Positions 44,703 through 52,121 of a stretch of DNA of 64,000 nt are shown here, in pieces. Position numbers and translations under genes: made by a program. The stretch spans positions 1 to 64,000 of the forward strand of contig NZ_LRRH01000023.1 of NCBI RefSeq assembly GCF_001646785.1, given 5' to 3'. Each line of letters opens with the position of its first letter. Position 1 is the stretch's first letter. The DNA comes from Rhodococcus phenolicus. Lineage in GTDB: Bacteria; Actinomycetota; Actinomycetes; Mycobacteriales; Mycobacteriaceae. The notes beneath the pieces are model-generated. The model was not told the DNA's origin. It worked only from the letters and a program-made list of their open reading frames with translations, and searched no databases.

Positions 44703-45271
44703 CGCGTGGCTCCGATCAGTTCGAGGACGACGGTCCGCGCCTCGTCCAGCGGTTCGGTGTCGCGCCGTGCCCGCGCCACGACGGTCGCGCCTTCGACGAG
44801 GCTGACGATCGCTCCCGCGAGCCGTGCCGGATTCGGTACGCCGTCGCGGGCCAAGAGCTGTTCGAGTACGACCCGCCACGACTCGTACACCCGGGCGCAG
44901 CTCTCCTGGAGCGCGGGATTCTCCGCGGCGGCATCGACGGCGACGGACGCGATCGCGCATCCGGCCGCGAAGCCGGAGCCGTCGAGCCGCGCGGCGAGAT
45001 CGTCGAAGACGGCGGCGACGACGGTCCTTGCGTCCGCGCCGCCGGCGATCAGGGACTCGAGCAGGCCGGTGAACTCGGCGCCGACCCGGTCCAGGGCGGC
45101 GGCGACGAGTTCGTCCTTGCCGCCGGGGAAATGGAAGTAGAGCGAGCCGCGCGGTGCCGCGGCGCCGGCGGTGATGTGTGCGAGCCCGGTGCCGTGATAG
45201 CCGCGGGTCTGGATGAGTTCGAGCGTCGTGTCGATCATGCGCGTTCTGGTCCGCGCGCCCTTGGTGGTCAC
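44699..45271 (-). CDS. TetR-family regulator
   Basis: 190 residues from GTG 45271. Helix-turn-helix at about 8-53 (TRMIDTTLELIQTRGYHGTGLAHITAGAAAPRGSLYFHFPGGK), of the LmrA/YxaF type that commonly ends in LYFHFP. A perfect 12-base palindrome TAGACCGGTCTA sits 10-22 bases before the start. A TATTAT box overlapping it ends 6 bases before the GTG, suggesting a leaderless, autorepressed transcript that also carries the epimerase-like gene. Confidence 0.9.
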   Translation of the reverse strand: MTTKGARTRTRMIDTTLELIQTRGYHGTGLAHITAGAAAPRGSLYFHFPGGKDELVAAALDRVGAEFTGLLESLIAGGADARTVVAAVFDDLAARLDGSGFAAGCAIASVAVDAAAENPALQESCARVYESWRVVLEQLLARDGVPNPARLAGAIVSLVEGATVVARARRDTEPLDEARTVVLELIGATR

Positions 45272-45281
45272 CCTTCGATAA

Positions 45282-45293
45282 TAGACCGGTCTA
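45282..45293. promoter_or_regulatory. candidate TetR operator TAGACCGGTCTA
   Basis: A perfect palindrome in the divergent space between the TetR gene (-) and the TrpB-like gene (+), overlapping the TATTAT -10-like box (45278-45283) of the TetR gene. TAGACCGGTCTA-type half-sites are typical of LmrA/QacR-like TetR proteins. Confidence 0.6.
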
Positions 45294-45333
45294 CATATTT
45301 TGGGTAGAGGCCACACCGCCGCCGGGCCTACAG

Positions 45334-45349
45334 GTGTGCGTTGGCACAC
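45334..45349 (+). promoter_or_regulatory. small hairpin in the leader of the TrpB-like gene
   Basis: GTGTGC-GTTG-GCACAC, a 6-bp stem with a 4-base loop, 38 bases before the GTG start of the TrpB-like gene. It may be part of an operator or a leader structure. AAAGGA at 45374-45379 is the ribosome binding site. Confidence 0.3.
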
Positions 45350-45386
45350 TGAACGAGTTCTCGTTGCACATCGAAAGGACGACCCG

Positions 45387-46661
45387 GTGTCGGAGCCCGT
45401 CAGCATTCCCACCCACTGGTACAACATCACCGGCGACCTGCCCGTCGCTCCGCCGCCGCACCTGCACCCCGGCACGAAGGAACCGATCACCGCGGACGAC
45501 CTGGCCCCGCTGTTCGCGAAGGGCCTGATCGAACAGGAACTGTCCACGGAGACGGACATCGAGATCCCCGAACCGGTCCGGGACGCCTACCGCAACTACC
45601 GCACCACCCCGCTGATCCGGGCGCACTCGTTCGAGAAGGCCCTCGGCACGCCGGCCCACATCTACGTCAAGTACGAGGGCGTGAGCCCGGTCGGCAGCCA
45701 CAAGGTCAACTCCGCGGTCGCGCAGGCGTACTACAACTCGATCGACGGCGTCACCCGGCTCACCACCGAAACGGGTGCCGGGCAATGGGGTTCGGCCCTG
45801 TCGTTCGCGTGCGCGAAGTTCGGCATCGACCTCGAGGTGTGGCAGGTACGCGCGTCGTACGACTCGAAGCCGTACCGCCGGTTCCTCATCGAGACGTACG
45901 GCGGCACGGTGCACGCCAGTCCGTCCGAGCTCACCGACGCGGGCCGTCAGGTCCTCGCCGACCATCCGGACACCCCCGGCTCCCTCGGCATCGCCGTGTC
46001 CGAGGCCGTCGAGGTCGCGGTGAAGGACCCGGCCGCCCGCTACACCCTCGGCAGCGTGCTCAACCACGTCGTGCTCCACCAGACCGTGATCGGCCTCGAG
46101 GCCGTCGCCCAGCTGCGTGCCGCCGGCGAGGAGAACGCCGACGTCGTGTTCGGCTGCGCGGGGGGCGGCTCGAATCTCGCGGGCCTGGCGTTCCCGTTCA
46201 TCCGCGAGGTACTGCACGAGCGTGCCGCCACGCGCGTGGTGGCCGTCGAGCCGGCCGCGTGCCCGTCCATCACCCGGGGCGAATACCGCTACGACCACGG
46301 CGACATCGCGGGACTGACGCCGCTGCTGAAGATGCACACCCTCGGCCAGGACTTCATCCCCGATCCGATCCACGCCGGCGGCCTGCGCTACCACGGCATG
46401 GCACCGCTGCTCAGCCACACCGTCGAACTCGGGTACGTCGAGGGCAAGGCGGTTCCCCAGACCGAGGCGTTCGCCGCCGCCGTGCAGTTCGCCCGCACCG
46501 AGGGCATCGTGCCCGCACCCGAATCCGCGCACGCGATCGCCGCTGCCGCCGAGTACGCCAAGGGCCTGACCACACCCGAGGTCCTCGTGATCGGCCTGTC
46601 CGGGCACGGACAGCTCGACCTGCCCGCGTACCACTCCTACCTGTCGGGCGACCTGTCCTAG
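45387..46661 (+). CDS. TrpB2-type tryptophan synthase beta-like enzyme
   Basis: 424 residues from GTG 45387. Features match the stand-alone TrpB2 class rather than the TrpAB beta subunit: the length, the N-terminal HWYNITGDLP, the PLP-lysine motif SHKVNSA (about 110-116), TETGAGQWG (about 130-138) and the glycine-rich phosphate cup GCAGGGSN (about 252-259). TrpB2 proteins make tryptophan from serine and indole, or act as PLP-dependent lyases or synthases on related substrates. No trpA or other trp gene is adjacent, supporting an indole-salvage or unrelated role. Confidence 0.9.
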   Translation: MSEPVSIPTHWYNITGDLPVAPPPHLHPGTKEPITADDLAPLFAKGLIEQELSTETDIEIPEPVRDAYRNYRTTPLIRAHSFEKALGTPAHIYVKYEGVSPVGSHKVNSAVAQAYYNSIDGVTRLTTETGAGQWGSALSFACAKFGIDLEVWQVRASYDSKPYRRFLIETYGGTVHASPSELTDAGRQVLADHPDTPGSLGIAVSEAVEVAVKDPAARYTLGSVLNHVVLHQTVIGLEAVAQLRAAGEENADVVFGCAGGGSNLAGLAFPFIREVLHERAATRVVAVEPAACPSITRGEYRYDHGDIAGLTPLLKMHTLGQDFIPDPIHAGGLRYHGMAPLLSHTVELGYVEGKAVPQTEAFAAAVQFARTEGIVPAPESAHAIAAAAEYAKGLTTPEVLVIGLSGHGQLDLPAYHSYLSGDLS

Positions 46662-46686
46662 CCGCTCCCGCAGCCGACGAGGAGGA

Positions 46687-46714
46687 CAGCCGCGCGACGA
46701 CGAGCGTGCGGCTG
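46687..46714 (+). terminator. hairpin after the TrpB-like gene
   Basis: CAGCCGC (46687-46693) pairs with GCGGCTG (46708-46714), extended inward by a G-T and two C-G pairs, 25 bases past the stop. Moderate strength, no T-tract. Confidence 0.45.
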
Positions 46715-46744
46715 TTCCGGGAACGGCGGGGTCATACTGGAGTC

Positions 46745-47374
46745 GTGCGCTATTCCGGCCGTGAACAGGCCGGGCGGCGGCTGGCCCGCTCGGTCGGGCA
46801 CCTGCGCGACGCGCAACCGGTGATCCTGGCACTTCCCCGCGGCGGGATCCCGGTGGCGCGGGAGGTCGCGCGGGAACTCGGGGCTCCGCTCGACGTGCTC
46901 GTCGTCCGCAAGCTCGGCGTGCCCTGGCAACCCGAGCTCGCGATGGGCGCGATCGCCGAGGGCGGCGCCCGCATCCTCAACGAGGAGATCCTGCGGCGGG
47001 GCGGGATCGGTGAGAACTCCCTCGCCCGGGTCGAGGATCGCGAACGCACCGAACTCGACCGCCGGGCACGTCTGCTGCGCGGCGACCGCGACCGTATCCC
47101 GCTCGCGGGCCGGACGGTCGTGCTGGTCGACGACGGCCTCGCCACCGGCGCAACGGCCGCGGCGGCGTGCCTGGCCGCCCGCGCCGAGGGGGCGGGCCGG
47201 GTCGTGGTGGCGGTGCCGGTCGCCTCACCCGAGGCGATCCACCGGTTGCTGAGGGTCGCGGACGACGTGGTGTGCCCGCTGCAACCCGCGGATCAGGACA
47301 GCGTCGGAGCGGCGTACGACGATTTTCACCAATTGACCGATTCCGAGGCCGCCGAACTGCTGAAACCGCTGTGA
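46745..47374 (+). CDS. phosphoribosyltransferase-domain protein
   Basis: 209 residues. The PRPP-binding loop VVLVDDGLATGATA (about 123-136) and the early LPRGGIPVA (about 31-39) are those of the type I phosphoribosyltransferase fold, in the stand-alone form often found beside erythromycin-esterase or dienelactone-hydrolase-like genes. The real substrate is unknown. GTG 46745 is 6 bases after a CATACT box (46733-46738), consistent with a leaderless transcript. Confidence 0.85.
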   Translation: MRYSGREQAGRRLARSVGHLRDAQPVILALPRGGIPVAREVARELGAPLDVLVVRKLGVPWQPELAMGAIAEGGARILNEEILRRGGIGENSLARVEDRERTELDRRARLLRGDRDRIPLAGRTVVLVDDGLATGATAAAACLAARAEGAGRVVVAVPVASPEAIHRLLRVADDVVCPLQPADQDSVGAAYDDFHQLTDSEAAELLKPL

Positions 47375-47397
47375 CCTGCGTCATTGCCTACCGACGA

Positions 47398-47421
47398 GTA
47401 ACCAGTGTTACCGAACGTAAC
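47398..47421 (+). promoter_or_regulatory. GTAAC/GTTAC repeat region upstream of fadD
   Basis: GTAAC-CAGT-GTTAC is a perfect inverted repeat at 47398-47411, with a third half-site GTAAC at 47417-47421. It lies about 120-140 bases upstream of the acyl-CoA synthetase start, in the only sizeable gap around that gene. It differs from the KstR motif, which has a 2-base spacer between AAC and GTT. Confidence 0.4.
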
Positions 47422-47538
47422 GGAAATCACCCGCACCTCCGGTTGAAAACAGCGCATAACGGACACCCTGCTTGGTGCAAAACGCCCCGACCTGTGATGC
47501 AATGCACATCCCAAGGCAAAACGATGGAGGGGTCAGCA

Positions 47539-49341
47539 GTGAGTGAGATTTCCGTGCCACAGACGTTCTCGATTCCCGAGGACGCATCGATGGCGGATTC
47601 CGTCTTCAGGCACGAAAAGGAGTCCCCGAACTTCGTGCCGTTCGAGCGGCTCGTCGACGGCACCTGGACCAAGGTCACCGCGAAGGAATTCGCCGATCAG
47701 GTCCGCGCCGTCGCCAAGGGCCTGATCGCCTCCGGCATCGAGCTCGGCGATCGCGTCGCGCTCCTCTCGTCCACCCGCTACGAATGGGTCCTGCTCGACT
47801 ACGCCATCTGGACCGCGGGCGGCGCGACCGTCGCGATCTACGAGACGTCGTCCGCCGACCAGTCGCAGTGGATCCTCGAGGACTCCGGCACGTCGCTGCT
47901 CGTCGTCGAGAACGACGAACTGGCCGACGTGGTCAAGGAGGTCGCCGAGGGGGCGCCGACCGTCCGCGAGGTCCTGCGCATCGTCGCCGGAGACGGCAGC
48001 AAGGGTGCGATCGAGGAACTCGTCGCGCGCGGCGCAGCCGTCACCGACGAGCAGGTCGAGGAGCGCCGCAAGCAGGTGAACGCGGATTCCGCGGCCACCC
48101 TCATCTACACCTCCGGCACGACGGGCCGCCCGAAGGGCGTGCAGCTCAAGCATCGCAACCTGTACGCCGAATCGGCCGCAGCGGCGATCCAGCTTCCGGA
48201 TTCGATGGTGCCGGGCAAGCGCACCCTGCTGTTCCTGCCGCTCGCGCACGTCTTCGCGCGGCTCATCTCGTTCGCGGCGTTCGACAACAAGGTCACCGTC
48301 GCGCACACCTCGGACCTGACCACGCTGCTCGACCAGTTCGCCGAGTTCAAGCCGAACTTCATCCTCTCGGTGCCCCGTGTGTTCGAGAAGGTGTACAACT
48401 CCGCGAAGCAGAAGGCGTACGACGGCGGCAAGGGCAAGATCTTCGAGAAGGCGTCCGACACCGCCATCGAATACAGCCAGGCGCTCGAGGCCGGCGGACC
48501 GGGCCTCGGTCTCAAGCTCAAGCACGCCCTGTTCGACAAGCTCGTCTACGGCAAGCTGCGTGCCGCCCTCGGCGGCAACGCGACGCAGGCGGTTTCCGGC
48601 GGAGCCGCGCTCGGTGCCCGCCTGGGTCACTTCTTCCGCGGTGTCGGTGTCAACGTCCTCGAGGGCTACGGCCTCACCGAGACCACCGGCGGCGTCGTCA
48701 TGAACACCCCCGGCAACCAGAAGGTCGGTACGGTCGGCCGTCCGTTCAACGGCCACTCGGCGAAGATCGCCGAGGACGGCGAGCTTCTGCTCAAGGGTCC
48801 GGTCGTGTTCGAGGGCTACTGGAAGAACGAGCAGGCCACGAAGGACGCGCTCGTCGACGGATGGTTCCACACCGGCGACATCGCCACCGTCGACGCGGAC
48901 GGCTTCATCTCGATCACCGGCCGCAAGAAGGAACTCATCGTCACCGCCGGTGGCAAGAACGTCGCCCCGGCCGTCCTCGAGGACTCGCTGCGCGCGCACC
49001 CGCTGATCAGCCAGGTGATCGTCGTCGGCGACTCCAAGCCGTTCATCGGCGCGATCATCACCCTCGACCCCGAGGTCCTGCCCGGCTGGAAGGAACGCAA
49101 CGATGTTCCGGCCGACACGACGGTCGCGGAACTGATCAAGAACGCGGACCTGATCGCCGAGATCGACGCCGCGGTCGCCGACACCAACAAGAAGGTGTCG
49201 AAGGCCGAAGCCATCAAGAAGTACCGGATCCTGGACGTCGACTTCACAGTCGAGTCCGGTGAGCTGACGCCGACGCTCAAGCTCAAGCGCAACATCATCC
49301 ACGAGGTTCACGGCGACGCGATCGCCTCGATCTACAACTGA
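47539..49341 (+). CDS. fadD15: long-chain fatty-acid CoA ligase (FadD15-like)
   Basis: 600 residues from GTG 47539, preceded by GGAGGGG (47526-47532); an upstream ATG at 47524 would place that purine run inside the gene, so GTG is preferred. The AMP-binding motif YTSGTTGRPKG (about 191-201), GYGLTETTGG (about 375-384), HTGD and the catalytic lysine region near the C-terminus (LTPTLKLKR) are complete. Length and motifs equal M. tuberculosis FadD15. It activates long-chain fatty acids to acyl-CoA. The transcript ends at an 18-bp hairpin. Confidence 0.92.
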   Translation: MSEISVPQTFSIPEDASMADSVFRHEKESPNFVPFERLVDGTWTKVTAKEFADQVRAVAKGLIASGIELGDRVALLSSTRYEWVLLDYAIWTAGGATVAIYETSSADQSQWILEDSGTSLLVVENDELADVVKEVAEGAPTVREVLRIVAGDGSKGAIEELVARGAAVTDEQVEERRKQVNADSAATLIYTSGTTGRPKGVQLKHRNLYAESAAAAIQLPDSMVPGKRTLLFLPLAHVFARLISFAAFDNKVTVAHTSDLTTLLDQFAEFKPNFILSVPRVFEKVYNSAKQKAYDGGKGKIFEKASDTAIEYSQALEAGGPGLGLKLKHALFDKLVYGKLRAALGGNATQAVSGGAALGARLGHFFRGVGVNVLEGYGLTETTGGVVMNTPGNQKVGTVGRPFNGHSAKIAEDGELLLKGPVVFEGYWKNEQATKDALVDGWFHTGDIATVDADGFISITGRKKELIVTAGGKNVAPAVLEDSLRAHPLISQVIVVGDSKPFIGAIITLDPEVLPGWKERNDVPADTTVAELIKNADLIAEIDAAVADTNKKVSKAEAIKKYRILDVDFTVESGELTPTLKLKRNIIHEVHGDAIASIYN

Positions 49342-49370
49342 TCCTCGCGGAACCCGGTCGTCACCGATCC

Positions 49371-49411
49371 GCCACGGCCCGTGCGTGTTCGATACACGCG
49401 CGGGCCGTGGC
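49371..49411. terminator. 18-bp hairpin between converging fadD and hydrolase genes
   Basis: Positions 49371-49388 pair with 49394-49411 (one G-T pair) around the 5-base loop TCGAT, 29 bases past the fadD stop. It serves both converging genes. Confidence 0.7.
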
Positions 49412-49426
49412 GCTCCGGCCCTCCGC

Positions 49427-50041
49427 TCACGCCACGAAGCCGGCGATGTCGCGGGTGACCGTCCGATACACCGGCTCGTGCAGGAGATCGTGCCCGGCAT
49501 CCGGATATTCGCGCAGCACGAGACCGGGGACGGTCGCGGCCCATTCACGGACCGGATCGATCGGGGCGAGCCGGTCGTCGACGCCGTGCACCGCAAGCAC
49601 CGGCAGACCGGCGGCTTCGAGAACCCCGGCGGTCGCGGGGACGGTCGCACTGCGCGGGGTCCCGCACAACACGACCCGGCCGAATCGGGCTGCGTCGGTG
49701 CGCAGCAGGGCCAGAACCGTCGCGGCACCGAGCGAATGTCCCATCACCGCGAGCGGAATGCCGTCGTCCTCGGCGAGCGTCGTGAGCGCTGCCAGATCGG
49801 CGGCGTGGGCGGTGATGTCGCCCGGCTCCCCCGGCGTCCCCTCCGACAGCCCGTGACCGGCCAGATCGACGCTCCACAGGGCGATCCCGGCCGTGGCCAG
49901 GCCCGCGGCGAACCGATGGTAGTGGCCGCTGTGCTGGCCCATACCGTGCGCGAAGACGATCGCGGCGTCGGCCGCGTCCGTGTTCCAGGATCGGTAGTGG
50001 ATGCGGCCCGTGGCCCCGGCTATGAACGGCATGCCGCTCAT
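49427..50041 (-). CDS. monoacylglycerol lipase-like alpha/beta hydrolase
   Basis: 204 residues from ATG 50041. The oxyanion strand FAHGMGQHSGHY (about 30-41), elbow GHSLGA (about 100-105), acid in HGVDDRLAP (about 158-166) and histidine in AGHDLLHE (about 186-193) match the monoacylglycerol lipase/lysophospholipase group. It is shorter than the usual 270-300 residues because the cap (lid) region is very small. Convergent with the FadD15-like gene: a hydrolase releasing fatty acids beside an enzyme activating them is a sensible pairing, though not proof. Confidence 0.85.
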   Translation of the reverse strand: MSGMPFIAGATGRIHYRSWNTDAADAAIVFAHGMGQHSGHYHRFAAGLATAGIALWSVDLAGHGLSEGTPGEPGDITAHAADLAALTTLAEDDGIPLAVMGHSLGAATVLALLRTDAARFGRVVLCGTPRSATVPATAGVLEAAGLPVLAVHGVDDRLAPIDPVREWAATVPGLVLREYPDAGHDLLHEPVYRTVTRDIAGFVA

Positions 50042-50049
50042 TGTCCTGC

Positions 50050-50091
50050 CGTGCGTGGTTTCGGTAGCACCCGCTACCGAAACCACGCACG
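50050..50091 (-). terminator. perfect 19-bp hairpin
   Basis: Positions 50050-50068 pair without mismatch with 50073-50091 around the 4-base loop ACCC. It begins 11 bases past the stop of the D-serine-dehydratase-like gene and 8 bases before the hydrolase ATG, so it ends one unit and lies in the leader of the next. Confidence 0.75.
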
Positions 50092-50102
50092 AGCGCGGGG
50101 GG

Positions 50103-51281
50103 TCACCAACAGTGGCCCTCGCCGCGATAGGTCGGGACCGTGTGGCGCGAGCCGTCCTCGTCGACCAGATGCAGGTGGGTGAACCGCTCGCACAGTTCAC
50201 CGGCCTTGGCATGCCGGAACCAGGCGCGCCCACCGATGGGAAGGTCGGCGGCGGCGCGCCCGGTGACCGGTGTCTGCACTTCTCCCGCGCCCTCGTTGCG
50301 CATCAGCCGCAGACCCGCCGGGCGCACCGGCCGCGGCACCCGCGACGCTCCCGCGGGCCCCGACGCGATGTAACCGCCGCCGAACAGCGTCGTGATCGCC
50401 GGCGTCGGTTTGCGCACCGCCGGCAACGCGAAGAACAGCGCCGGATGCGGCGTGAACGCGCGGTAGCGGTCGAACAGGGTCGGCACGTACAACCCGGACC
50501 CGGCGGTCACCTCGGTGACGACCGGATCCGCGGAACTCACTTCGAGGGAACCGGTCCCGCCACTGTTGACGATCTCGAGATCGCCGACGACCGACCGCAC
50601 GGCGTCGACGACGACACCCCGGCGGGTCGAAAGCTCCCGCGCCGACGCGCGTTTGACGAGCCGCACCGGCAGAGACGAGTCCGGAAGACCGGCGATCTGC
50701 GCCTCGTAGAACATCACACCGACGACGGAGAAGCCGGCGGTGGTCGCGCACCGGGCGAGCTGCGCGGCGTCGTCCGGACCGCGCAGCGGGGATCGCCGCA
50801 CCCCCAGGTGCACCGGCCCGAGCCGCAGCGACGCGTCGACGTCGAGGCACACCCGCGGGCGGATGCGGGCGCTGCCGAACGCATCGCGCATCACCCCGAG
50901 CTGGGCGGTGGAGTCGACCATCAGGGTGATCGCATCGAGGGCTCCGGGTCGCGAGGACAGTTCGGCGAGGGCAGCGCGGTCGACGGTCGGGTAACCGAGG
51001 AGCACGTCGCGGGCCCCGCGGTCGACCAGCCACAACGCTTCACGCAGCGAGTACGCCATGATGCCCCGGAAAGCCGAGGGCGAACCTGTCAGATCCGCTC
51101 CCAGGACCTCCTCGAGGACCGCGCGGCAACGCACCGATTTGCTCGCGACCCGAACGGGTGTACCGCCCGCGCGCCGGACCAGGTCGGCGGCGTTGCGGCG
51201 CAACGTGGCCAGGTCGGCGGCGGCGAAGGGCGGATCGAGGTCGGCGGTCGCGGTGTCGAGCCGGTCGAGGGGCGATGTCAC
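50103..51281 (-). CDS. D-serine dehydratase / D-threonine aldolase-like PLP enzyme
   Basis: 392 residues from GTG 51281. The alanine-racemase-type barrel begins near 20, with the PLP lysine in VRVASKSVR (about 43-51). The C-terminal beta domain ends GEGHCW, whose His-x-Cys or His-Cys pair provides the zinc ligands in D-serine dehydratases of this family (DSD1-like). Expected activity: PLP- and Zn-dependent dehydration or retro-aldol cleavage of a D-hydroxy-amino acid. A TGGAC-N4-GTCCA element 49 bases upstream matches one beside the neighbouring TetR gene. Confidence 0.85.
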   Translation of the reverse strand: MTSPLDRLDTATADLDPPFAAADLATLRRNAADLVRRAGGTPVRVASKSVRCRAVLEEVLGADLTGSPSAFRGIMAYSLREALWLVDRGARDVLLGYPTVDRAALAELSSRPGALDAITLMVDSTAQLGVMRDAFGSARIRPRVCLDVDASLRLGPVHLGVRRSPLRGPDDAAQLARCATTAGFSVVGVMFYEAQIAGLPDSSLPVRLVKRASARELSTRRGVVVDAVRSVVGDLEIVNSGGTGSLEVSSADPVVTEVTAGSGLYVPTLFDRYRAFTPHPALFFALPAVRKPTPAITTLFGGGYIASGPAGASRVPRPVRPAGLRLMRNEGAGEVQTPVTGRAAADLPIGGRAWFRHAKAGELCERFTHLHLVDEDGSRHTVPTYRGEGHCW

Positions 51282-51329
51282 GGCGGGTCCAATCGTCGGG
51301 TCGTCGGTGGGACCAGTCGAACACCCGAG

Positions 51330-51343
51330 TGGACGCTTGTCCA
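51330..51343. promoter_or_regulatory. candidate TetR operator TGGAC-N4-GTCCA (site 1)
   Basis: TGGAC-GCTT-GTCCA, a perfect 5-base inverted repeat, lies between the TetR gene and the D-serine-dehydratase-like gene. It has the same half-sites and spacing as 52091-52104. Confidence 0.55.
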
Positions 51344-51381
51344 GATCAATGCTCGTTTGTCGGCAGGTGCGGCGTCTCCGC

Positions 51382-52026
51382 TCAGCGTCGTTCGACCGCG
51401 CGGGTAGCGATGATCCCGGCCATGTCGTCGAGTTCCGCGACGATGAAGTCGCCGTTGCGATCGACGAGCCACCGCAGCACGAGACCGTCGATCATCGCGA
51501 GCGACATCCGCGCGATGCCCTCGATCGGTTCGGTCCACGTCGTCCCGGTGCGTTCGGCGCAGTCGGCGAGAAAACGACAGGCCTCCGCGTCCATGATCCG
51601 GTACTGCTCGTCGGCGATCCGGCCTCCGAGATCGGCCTCCGACGCCCGCTGTCGCAGCGAGTAGGTGGTGATCTCGTAGGTGAGGATCTGACGGTCGGCG
51701 GTCGCCTCGATCATGGGCCACATCGCGTTGAGCCCGGCGTACAGGAGCTGCCGGAGCCCCCGTACCCCTTGCGGATCCGGACCGTCGTGGGGAAGGTCGA
51801 ACGCGACGTGCAGTGCCTCGCTGAGCTGGCGGATGAGCGTTTCCCCCATCGCGACGACGAGCGCTTCCTTGCTCTCGAAGCAGTAGTGCACGACGCCCAG
51901 GGACACGCCGGCGTTCTCCGCGACCGCCCGCACCGTGACCGCGCCGACTCCGCCGCGCTCTGCGAGATCGAGGGCGGATTCGATGAGCTGGGCGCGACGC
52001 TCATCCGCGGGCAACCGGTTCAGCAT
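51382..52026 (-). CDS. TetR-family regulator
   Basis: 214 residues from ATG 52026. Helix-turn-helix at about 11-56 (AQLIESALDLAERGGVGAVTVRAVAENAGVSLGVVHYCFESK); BetI-type C-terminal domain. It is divergent from the sugar-lactone oxidase gene and precedes the D-serine-dehydratase-like gene. Identical-type operators on both sides predict control of both neighbours and itself. Confidence 0.9.
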   Translation of the reverse strand: MLNRLPADERRAQLIESALDLAERGGVGAVTVRAVAENAGVSLGVVHYCFESKEALVVAMGETLIRQLSEALHVAFDLPHDGPDPQGVRGLRQLLYAGLNAMWPMIEATADRQILTYEITTYSLRQRASEADLGGRIADEQYRIMDAEACRFLADCAERTGTTWTEPIEGIARMSLAMIDGLVLRWLVDRNGDFIVAELDDMAGIIATRAVERR

Positions 52027-52090
52027 TCCCCGATGGTAGAGGCTCGCGGCTGTCCCCGTGGGGAACGCGACCACCCTGCAACCCTTGACC

Positions 52091-52104
52091 TGGACGGACG
52101 TCCA
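52091..52104. promoter_or_regulatory. candidate TetR operator TGGAC-N4-GTCCA (site 2)
   Basis: TGGAC-GGAC-GTCCA overlaps the end of a -35-like TTGACC (52085-52090) pointing toward the oxidase gene, so a bound repressor would block that promoter. Half-sites identical to site 1. Confidence 0.6.
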
Positions 52105-52121
52105 AGAGCACGATGTGCGTC

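Noticed and set aside
47398-47411. KstR cholesterol-regulon site
   Set aside because: KstR sites have AAC and GTT separated by two bases; here four bases separate them.
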